From Syntrophaceae bacterium UBA6255 (GTDB lineage Bacteria > Desulfobacterota > Syntrophia > Syntrophales > Smithellaceae), in NCBI GenBank assembly GCA_002441205.1, contig DJVN01000064.1, forward strand, positions 2,858-13,611: 10,754 nucleotides of DNA, written 5' to 3'. Made by a program: the position numbers and the translations under genes. Under the pieces are notes generated by a model. That model did not search any database. It was not told the DNA's origin and saw only the letters and a program-made list of their open reading frames with translations. This document shows, piece by piece, positions 6,113 through 10,754 of this stretch (the stretch's first letter is position 1; each line of letters begins with the position of its first letter).

Positions 6113-6916
6113 TTGTTTAGCTGGTTTGTCAATCACCGTCGGAAAAAACTCGCGCGGAAACAGTTTCCTTTGTCGTGGGAAAGCATCATACACTGTAACC
6201 TTGCCCATTACTCTTTGCTCGATGATATCGAACGATCTCAACTGCGCGCACTGATACAGGTCTTTATTGCCGAAAAATACTGGGAAGGATGCGGGGGAAT
6301 AGAAATTACCGACGAAATCCGGGTGACCATCGCGGCGCAGGCGTGTTTACTTCTTCTGGGTTTGCCACATGATTACTATCATAATGTTTTAACGATTCTT
6401 GTTTATCCTTCTACCGTGACACCGCCGAGGCGTAAACTTGGTTTTTTTGAAATCGCTTTGGAGCCGATAGAAGATTCTCACCCCATTATCGGGCAGGCTT
6501 TTCAGCAGGGACCTGTCATTATCATATGGGATGCAGCACTGCATGGCGGCCGTCATCCCGAATTGGGTTATAATGTTGTTTATCATGAATTTGCCCATAA
6601 GCTCGACATGCTCGATGGCACCGCCGACGGGACGCCACCTCTGCGCAATAGAGCTGAATATCGTGACTGGGTGCGAACATGTTCCCGTGAATATCTGCGT
6701 CTCAGGCAGGATATCGAACAGGGTAAAAACTCTTTTCTTAGTGCTTATGCTGCCACCAGTGAAGCTGAATTTTTTGCTGTAGCCACAGAGCAATTTTTTG
6801 ATCAACCTTTGTTGATGATACAAAATTCTCCAGATCTTTATCGCGTTCTTAAAGATTATTATCGTCAGGATCCGGCCAGGCGCGCAACGAGATCAAATCA
6901 AGCATCTCCCTGTTGA
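6113..6916 (+). CDS. mtfA: MtfA-like zinc metallopeptidase (M90 family)
   Basis: MtfA of E. coli is a cytoplasmic zinc aminopeptidase that also binds the glucose repressor Mlc. This 267-residue protein has the same length (E. coli 265). It carries the gluzincin motif HEFAH at 158-162 within YHEFAHKLDMLDG, plus the downstream AYAATSEAEFFAVATEQFF block, whose Glu219 would be the third zinc ligand. The C-terminal YYRQDPARR matches the family's YQQDP ending. The start is a TTG at 6113: an in-frame stop (the usp TGA) lies just upstream and no ATG or GTG intervenes. AGGGG lies 10 bases before it. Co-transcription with usp is likely. Whether an Mlc-type repressor exists here is unknown, so the regulatory role should not be assumed. 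Confidence 0.92.
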   Translation: MFSWFVNHRRKKLARKQFPLSWESIIHCNLAHYSLLDDIERSQLRALIQVFIAEKYWEGCGGIEITDEIRVTIAAQACLLLLGLPHDYYHNVLTILVYPSTVTPPRRKLGFFEIALEPIEDSHPIIGQAFQQGPVIIIWDAALHGGRHPELGYNVVYHEFAHKLDMLDGTADGTPPLRNRAEYRDWVRTCSREYLRLRQDIEQGKNSFLSAYAATSEAEFFAVATEQFFDQPLLMIQNSPDLYRVLKDYYRQDPARRATRSNQASPC

Positions 6917-6932
6917 TGCCACAAAATCACCC

Positions 6933-6961
6933 TTGACAGTCAATAAAGGAAAAAGTATTAT
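6933..6961 (+). promoter_or_regulatory. Sigma70-type promoter for the lipoprotein gene
   Basis: A perfect TTGACA (6933-6938) is followed after 17 bp by TATTAT (6956-6961, 5 of 6). An overlapping TATAAT at 6959-6964 would give 20 bp spacing. It starts 17 bp after the mtfA stop codon, so the lipoprotein gene has its own promoter. The predicted leader is about 190 bases. Confidence 0.65.
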
Positions 6962-6966
6962 AATAT

Positions 6967-6982
6967 CAAAGAAATTCCTTTG
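6967..6982. repeat. Near-palindrome at the predicted transcription start (possible operator)
   Basis: CAAAGAAATTCCTTTG is identical to its reverse complement at 14 of 16 positions and covers the expected +1 of the promoter at 6933-6961. A second arrangement, AAAGGAA (6945-6951) with TTCCTTT (6975-6981), brackets the -10. Both fit a repressor site, but no regulator is identified. Confidence 0.35.
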
Positions 6983-7156
6983 TTAATCAGTCAACCTAAC
7001 AATCAACCTTTTGGACTAAACTGTTAAAAATATTTTCTAAAATGTGCCGATATTAGCATTGAATATTCTATGAAGTGCCCAATATTTCAGAAAATTGAAA
7101 TGTTATGTAAAAAAATTAAATGTAATCAAGAAATTAAACTTGAAAGGAGGAGAATT
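6983..7156 (+). other. Long 5' leader of the lipoprotein gene, no recognised element
   Basis: This AT-rich stretch precedes the lipoprotein start. It contains a short direct repeat, TCAACCT at 6991-6997 and 7003-7009, and a strong AAAGGAGG ribosome site at 7143-7150. I see no known riboswitch fold or separate small gene. An in-frame ATG at 7070 exists but lacks a ribosome site. Confidence 0.4.
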
Positions 7157-7846
7157 ATGAGAAAGTTAATGACGATAGGATTGATGATGTGTTTGTTGTT
7201 GTTTCTATCAGGATGCTTAGAAGTTACGGATGCACCCACACCGCCAGCGTGTCCCTTGTTTAGCGGGTCTCTGAAGGCATCGGTTGGTCATAGTTACGCC
7301 CAGGGGGTAAAGCCGAACCAGAATTTGTTTATGAAGCCGACAGTTTTCAATATTGCAGATGATTCGAAAGTTCTCATGTATACTTACAACGATTTTGCCA
7401 AAGCAAACCCAGACCTGAAAGCTAAGGCTGAATCAGCCAAAGATTTTTTGAAACTGGACTATGATCTTGAAAAATCCTTTGTCTTGATGTTTAAGATGCA
7501 TGTGACCAACAAAGCAAAGAGCCCTGCTGATTATTATGGCGACCTCTATTTTATTGTCGGCTCCATTCAAAACGATGATGTAAAAGGGACTGCCAGAATC
7601 GAGAAATTTAAGATTCATGGAATCGGCGGTAACTTTGATGGATTTTTCACTTATTCAGGGATAGTATCTTGTGATATTCCCACGGTCATTGCTCCTTGGG
7701 TGTCCATTTCCGGCGACGGCAAAATCAAATATGACAGTAAGACGGGCGAACCTCTGTTTATGGAGCTAAAGGGCATTATTAATGGAGTTATTCCGGGCCA
7801 GGTTATTTTTGAAATTCCATTCCAGACAGAATTATGTGATTGTTGA
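7157..7846 (+). CDS. Hypothetical lipoprotein of unknown function
   Basis: I do not recognise this family. The 229-residue product begins MRKLMTIGLMMCLLLFLSGC: a basic N-terminus, a hydrophobic core and a lipobox L17-S18-G19-C20. It should therefore be exported, diacylated on Cys20 and anchored to a membrane. The residue after the cysteine is Leu, not Asp, so by the E. coli Lol rule it would go to the outer membrane; that rule may not hold here. The mature part has no transmembrane segment and reads as mixed alpha/beta, with further cysteines at about 32, in VSCDIP, and in the terminal CDC. A disulfide-stabilised periplasmic domain is possible. The start at 7157 is set by AAAGGAGG six bases upstream and by the signal peptide. 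It has its own promoter. An Lgt homologue lies about 300 bp downstream. Confidence 0.85.
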   Translation: MRKLMTIGLMMCLLLFLSGCLEVTDAPTPPACPLFSGSLKASVGHSYAQGVKPNQNLFMKPTVFNIADDSKVLMYTYNDFAKANPDLKAKAESAKDFLKLDYDLEKSFVLMFKMHVTNKAKSPADYYGDLYFIVGSIQNDDVKGTARIEKFKIHGIGGNFDGFFTYSGIVSCDIPTVIAPWVSISGDGKIKYDSKTGEPLFMELKGIINGVIPGQVIFEIPFQTELCDC

Positions 7847-7897
7847 GAGAAGGAAATAACGAACGATTTTAATAAATTGATTACTGAATAAACTCGA

Positions 7898-7935
7898 TGA
7901 GGCGCAGGCAAATTTTAATGAATGTCTGCGTCTCA
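7898..7935 (+). repeat. Hairpin-forming inverted repeat after the lipoprotein gene
   Basis: TGAGGCGCAG (7898-7907) pairs with CTGCGTCTCA (7926-7935) over 10 bp, including one G-U pair. The loop is 18 bases. Only scattered T residues follow, so it is a weak terminator at best. It overlaps the degenerate reading frame, so it may be incidental. Confidence 0.35.
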
Positions 7936-7970
7936 AACATTATATTTTACAGATAGACAATTGTTTCCAT

Positions 7971-8005
7971 ATTACGGTACCGGCCACGGATATTCTTACC
8001 GTAAT
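7971..8005. repeat. Perfect 9-bp inverted repeat
   Basis: ATTACGGTA (7971-7979) and TACCGTAAT (7997-8005) are exact reverse complements, with a 17-base loop. There is no T-run behind it. It could be a regulator site or RNA stem, or a by-product of the overlapping degenerate reading frame. Confidence 0.35.
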
Positions 8006-8051
8006 TTCTAAATCAAACGAAATCATCAAAAGAGCTGACCTCGAGCTTAAC

Positions 8052-8080
8052 TTGTGATAGAAGTCTTAAACGTATGTAAT
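8052..8080 (+). promoter_or_regulatory. Possible promoter for the lgt homologue
   Basis: TTGTGA (8052-8057, 4 of 6) and TGTAAT (8075-8080, 5 of 6) are spaced 17 bp and lie about 70 bp before the chosen start codon. The match is modest. Read-through from the lipoprotein promoter is the alternative. Confidence 0.3.
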
Positions 8081-8147
8081 CTGCATCAAGGCTTCGGCAG
8101 AAATAAACGCCCATGCTCATCCTGAAATGTAAAGGGGAGACTTGATT

Positions 8148-8966
8148 GTGCTGCCTGACATCAAAACCTTAGAATTAATTAACATCGGCCCGGTTCATCT
8201 GACGCCATTTGGACCGCTGGTTGCCATTGGCATTCTGCTCGGCAGAGCCCTAGCCTTGCATCGGGCGAAACAAGCCGGGATTCCACGTGACGAAATGGAT
8301 GATGCCATTTTATACACGCTGCTTTCGGCATTCGTCTTGGCTCATTTAGTCGAAGCGGTCTTCTATCACCCGGAACAAGTTGCGCGGCAAGGAATCATTT
8401 ATTTGCTGCAATTCTGGAAGGGGATCAGTTCTTTTGGCGGATTCTTTGGCGGAATCTTCGGCTTTTTGTTTTTCGTTTACAAGAAGAAAATCCGTTTCCC
8501 GTTGCTGTATGCCGAGTGTATCCTACAGGGATTGATACTGGGATGGATTTTCGGGCGACTGGGATGCACGATCATCTTCGACCATCCCGGTGAATTCAGC
8601 AATTTCTTTCTAGCGTTTCAGCAGCCTGAAGGGGCCCGGCACAATCTGGGGTTTTATGAGTTTTTGTTTACTTTATTAATCCTTTTTCCCACAACGCTTC
8701 TTCTCCACCATCTGAAAGCAAAGCCCGGATCCTATTCTGCCGCGGTATTGATTCTTTATAACCCTGTGAGATTTTTTCTGGACTTTCTGCGTGTCGGTGC
8801 CGATCAACAAGGAGACATCCGGTATTTCGGGCTCACGCCCGGACAGTATGGAAGCATTATTCTTTTTATACTGGGGTTAGTTATAGCCATGAAAGTGTTT
8901 AAAACCTCACCGTCTCCGCGGGAACTTACTCAACCGTCACAAAACAAAAAACGACAAAAAAAATGA
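8148..8966 (+). CDS. lgt: Divergent prolipoprotein diacylglyceryl transferase (Lgt-family) homologue
   Basis: Lgt is the inner-membrane enzyme that adds diacylglycerol from phosphatidylglycerol to the lipobox cysteine. The 272-residue protein has about seven hydrophobic segments and keeps the family skeleton: IGPVHLTPFG near the N-terminus, SFGGFFGG (94-101), GRLGC (136-140), a YEF segment after RHN, and RFFLDFLR (208-215) followed by GLTPGQ. By hand alignment to E. coli Lgt, Arg143, Gly154 and Arg239 are kept. Tyr26 and His103 are replaced by Phe, Asn146 by Cys, and Glu151 and Glu243 by Asp. It may therefore be a functionally shifted paralogue. I chose the GTG at 8148 (GGGGAG eight bases upstream) over the TTG at 8142, which is only two bases from that site. 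The tail is short and basic, and ends in QNKKRQKK. Confidence 0.8.
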   Translation: MLPDIKTLELINIGPVHLTPFGPLVAIGILLGRALALHRAKQAGIPRDEMDDAILYTLLSAFVLAHLVEAVFYHPEQVARQGIIYLLQFWKGISSFGGFFGGIFGFLFFVYKKKIRFPLLYAECILQGLILGWIFGRLGCTIIFDHPGEFSNFFLAFQQPEGARHNLGFYEFLFTLLILFPTTLLLHHLKAKPGSYSAAVLILYNPVRFFLDFLRVGADQQGDIRYFGLTPGQYGSIILFILGLVIAMKVFKTSPSPRELTQPSQNKKRQKK

Positions 8967-8992
8967 AGCACTTAACTTCAAAGAAATTTTTT
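8964..8992 (+). terminator. Weak terminator-like element after lgt
   Basis: TGAAG (8964-8968) and CTTCA (8976-8980) form a short five-pair stem overlapping the lgt stop codon. A run of six T residues at 8987-8992 follows a six-base gap. The stem is short and the gap is non-ideal, so this is tentative. Confidence 0.25.
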
Positions 8993-9070
8993 AAGCGATG
9001 CTTTTCATAACCCTTCACCCCAATGCTGTATTATGGAGTATGGAGTTCTTTAAAAAAGTTCGGATAGTTG

Positions 9071-9100
9071 TTGGCAGGAACGTTTAAAAACCAGTATAAT
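9071..9100 (+). promoter_or_regulatory. Sigma70-type promoter for the amidase gene
   Basis: TTGGCA (9071-9076, 5 of 6) is followed after 18 bp by a perfect TATAAT (9095-9100). The start would be near 9107, leaving a leader of about 60 bases to the GTG start at 9168. Confidence 0.6.
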
Positions 9101-9167
9101 AAAATAATTCTGCCTGAAGAGAGTTTTTTGTCGAGGGTCATCGGGTAGAAACAGGAGGTTTTTTATA

Positions 9168-10586
9168 GTGAACGGAAGGACAAAAAAAATCAGCGCTTTC
9201 TGTAATGATGCTTTGGGTAATCTCGATGGTGTTGGCATTGCTCGGAAAATTTCTTCAGGAGACATTAGCGCCGCTGAAGCTGTTGAAAGCGCAATCACTC
9301 GGGCGCAGGCAGTGAATCCGGCAATAAACGCCATCGTTACAGAAACTTTTGACAGGGCTCGCCGACAGGTTCAAAAGACCCTGTCCGGTCCTTTTGCGGG
9401 CGTTCCATCCTTTATAAAAGATACTGATGATGTGGAAGGCGTGCCGACATTATGGGGTTCCAGGGCTTTGCCTAATAAGCCGGTCCAAACAACCAAAAGA
9501 TTCGTTAAACAATTTTTTTCGCTTGGCTTTATCTGTCTTGGAAAAAGCGCGTTGCCGGAATTCGGTTTAACAGCAACAACCGAGCCTCGGTCTTCGGGTA
9601 TTACTCGCAATCCATGGAATACGGATTATTCCACCGGTGGATCGTCCGGCGGCTCGGCTGCACTGGTGGCGTCCGGTGTTGTTCCTATTGCGCACGGTAA
9701 TGACGGCGGAGGTTCCATTCGTATTCCCGCTGCGTGTTGCGGGCTCGTGGGGCTTAAACCATCCCGCGGAAGACTGGAAAGGGTAGAAGGAGATAGCCTA
9801 ATGCCAGTGAATATTTTGCATCAGGGTATTCTGACACGAACGGTGAGGGATACGGCAGCGTTTTACGCCAGCGCGGAACAGTATCGCTGTGCTCCTAAAA
9901 TGCCCGAGATCGGAGATGTGCAACACCCCGGGAGACGGCGACTGCGCATCGCTCTTTTTACGGATACGCCTTACGGTACGCCCTGCCATACCGAGTCATC
10001 CGATTTGGTTCGCCGCATTGGGACGCTCTGTGAACGACTTGGCCATAAAGTTACTGAAATTTCCTGTCCCTGCAATGCCCAGATGGCTGACGATTTTATT
10101 CTCTATTGGGGGCTGACGGCCTTTTCTATCAGATTTTTTGGCCGGCTGATCATCGCCCCCGGCTTCGATAAAAACAAACTTGAACCATGGACGATAGAGA
10201 TCAGCCGTCACTTTCAGAAAAATTTCTTAAAATTGCCATCCACTATAAAAAGTTTAATCAAATTCACCAAAGCATATAATGATATTTTCAGCGCCTGCGA
10301 CATCCTTCTAAATCCGACGTTGGCCCATCCCGCTCCTGAAATTGGATATATGGGTCCGGATGTGCCGTTTGATGAAGCCTTTGAACGGGTGAGACAATAT
10401 GTGGTTTTTACTCCTCAACAAAACGTTACCGGCACACCGGCGATATCGCTGCCCGTGGGATTTAGTGCCAATGGCCTGCCCTTGGGCGTGCAGTTTGGCG
10501 CGGCATTCGGCCAAGAAAAGACACTCCTCGAGCTAGCCTTTGAGCTTGAGGAAGCAAATCCGTGGCCTCGCATTGATCAAAAATGA
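9168..10586 (+). CDS. Amidase-signature family hydrolase
   Basis: Enzymes of this family hydrolyse C-N amide bonds with a Ser-cisSer-Lys triad. The class includes GatA, fatty acid amide hydrolase and the nylon-oligomer hydrolase NylA. The 472-residue protein is full length. The catalytic Lys is in GVPSFIKD (Lys84). The Gly/Ser-rich signature STGGSSGGSAALVASG (155-170) supplies the cis-Ser (Ser159 or Ser160). The nucleophile is Ser183 in NDGGGSIRIPA. The C-terminal FTPQQNVTGTPAISLPVGF block is also typical. No signal peptide is visible, so it should be cytoplasmic. No gatC or gatB neighbour is present and the gene is isolated with its own promoter, which argues against tRNA amidation. The substrate cannot be told from sequence. 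The GTG start is supported by AGGAGG nine bases upstream. Confidence 0.92.
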   Translation: MNGRTKKISAFCNDALGNLDGVGIARKISSGDISAAEAVESAITRAQAVNPAINAIVTETFDRARRQVQKTLSGPFAGVPSFIKDTDDVEGVPTLWGSRALPNKPVQTTKRFVKQFFSLGFICLGKSALPEFGLTATTEPRSSGITRNPWNTDYSTGGSSGGSAALVASGVVPIAHGNDGGGSIRIPAACCGLVGLKPSRGRLERVEGDSLMPVNILHQGILTRTVRDTAAFYASAEQYRCAPKMPEIGDVQHPGRRRLRIALFTDTPYGTPCHTESSDLVRRIGTLCERLGHKVTEISCPCNAQMADDFILYWGLTAFSIRFFGRLIIAPGFDKNKLEPWTIEISRHFQKNFLKLPSTIKSLIKFTKAYNDIFSACDILLNPTLAHPAPEIGYMGPDVPFDEAFERVRQYVVFTPQQNVTGTPAISLPVGFSANGLPLGVQFGAAFGQEKTLLELAFELEEANPWPRIDQK

Positions 10587-10684
10587 CAAAGTATAGGGTA
10601 CACCGGCTGATCGGAAAATTGCACAAAAAACCACACCACAGCTATTTGGGGACTCGATGCGTACGATAGCCGCTTTGAAAAACA
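10587..10684. other. Intergenic gap after the amidase, no clear element
   Basis: I see no convincing terminator here. Short pairings such as GCTAT with ATAGC exist but are too weak to call. Confidence 0.4.
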
Positions 10685-10754
10685 TTACCTGATGTTGACC
10701 ATAGTCACGCCGTCCGCTGTAATAATGTTTCCTGAAAAAACGGTCAGCTTTTCA
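10685..10754 (-). CDS. Possible 3' end of a convergent gene (cut by window edge)
   Basis: The minus strand has an open frame running in from the right edge, ending at TAA 10687-10685. The last 22 residues read EKLTVFSGNIITADG then VTMVNIR, with a beta-strand-like, protein-like composition. It would be convergent with the amidase gene. The fragment is too short to identify, and an opposite-strand frame is also open here. The call rests mainly on the look of the peptide. Confidence 0.3.
   Translation of the reverse strand, partial: EKLTVFSGNIITADGVTMVNIR

Larger units (their letters stand above)
7859..8057 (+). pseudogene. Degenerate short reading frame (lost start, one-base frameshift)
   Basis: Translation of this apparently non-coding gap gives protein-like sequence in two joined frames. 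The first part, from the ACG at 7859, reads NDFNKLITE and then meets TAA at 7889. Skipping a single T at 7889 joins it to an open frame from 7890 that begins KLDEAQANFNECLRLKHYIL. That frame contains ITVPATDILTVISKSNEII and ends ADLELNL at TGA 8055-8057. The restored product would be about 65 residues. A ribosome-site-like AGAAGGA precedes the ACG, where an ATG would be expected. The composition (charged, amphipathic, few rare patterns) looks like real coding sequence. I do not recognise the family. A sequencing error or chance open frame cannot be excluded. It follows the lipoprotein stop by 12 bp, so it may once have been its operon partner. Confidence 0.42.

Noticed and set aside
7070..7156. 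Upstream in-frame ATG extending the lipoprotein
   Set aside because: It has no ribosome site, would bury the signal peptide after 29 charged residues, and bypasses the strong AAAGGAGG at 7143-7150.
8142..8147. TTG start for the Lgt homologue
   Set aside because: It lies only two bases from the GGGGAG ribosome site. The GTG at 8148 has proper spacing.
10692..10754. Plus-strand frame starting ATG at 10692 (MLTIVTPSAVIM...)
   Set aside because: It has no ribosome site or promoter, and the opposite-strand frame looks more protein-like, so the minus-strand reading was preferred.

Overview
The window is the replication-origin neighbourhood of a bacterial chromosome of moderate-to-low GC content. 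The gene content (rsmG-parA-parB-dnaA-dnaN-gyrB, a divergent Lgt homologue, an MtfA-type peptidase, a universal stress protein and an amidase of the GatA/NylA class) suggests a Gram-negative, most likely a deltaproteobacterium (Desulfobacterota), perhaps a relative of the Syntrophales. That placement is an inference from gene order and protein style; no rRNA or other firm marker is present.

Positions 1-5454 form a leftward (minus-strand) block read in the order rsmG, parA, parB, dnaA, dnaN, gyrB. It supplies 16S rRNA methylation, chromosome partition (ParA ATPase, ParB CTPase clamp), replication initiation (DnaA), the sliding clamp (DnaN) and DNA gyrase B (cut by the left edge). recF, often found between dnaN and gyrB, is absent: the gap there is 27 bp. 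Both flanks of dnaA carry DnaA-box-like 9-mers. Upstream there are two direct TTATCAACA copies and a third, inverted near-copy. The very AT-rich dnaA-dnaN gap has TTATACACA and another TTATCAACA. A perfect TTATCCACA lies inside dnaA. Together they look like a split (bipartite) oriC around dnaA.

At about 5.5 kb the coding strand switches. A divergent 202-bp intergenic region has a near-consensus sigma70 promoter firing rightward into a universal stress protein gene. That gene is followed after 6 bp by an mtfA-like zinc peptidase gene, probably as one operon.

Positions 6917-8966 hold a good promoter with a near-palindrome at its predicted start site, a long leader, an unrecognised lipoprotein gene, a short degenerate reading frame that looks like a frameshifted gene, and an Lgt-family membrane protein. 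The Lgt homologue lacks several residues considered important in E. coli Lgt, so it may be a paralogue with altered chemistry.

Positions 8967-10754 hold an amidase-signature hydrolase with its own promoter. The extreme right edge probably shows the last 22 codons of a convergent gene. No tRNA, rRNA, CRISPR array, insertion sequence or canonical parS site was seen.
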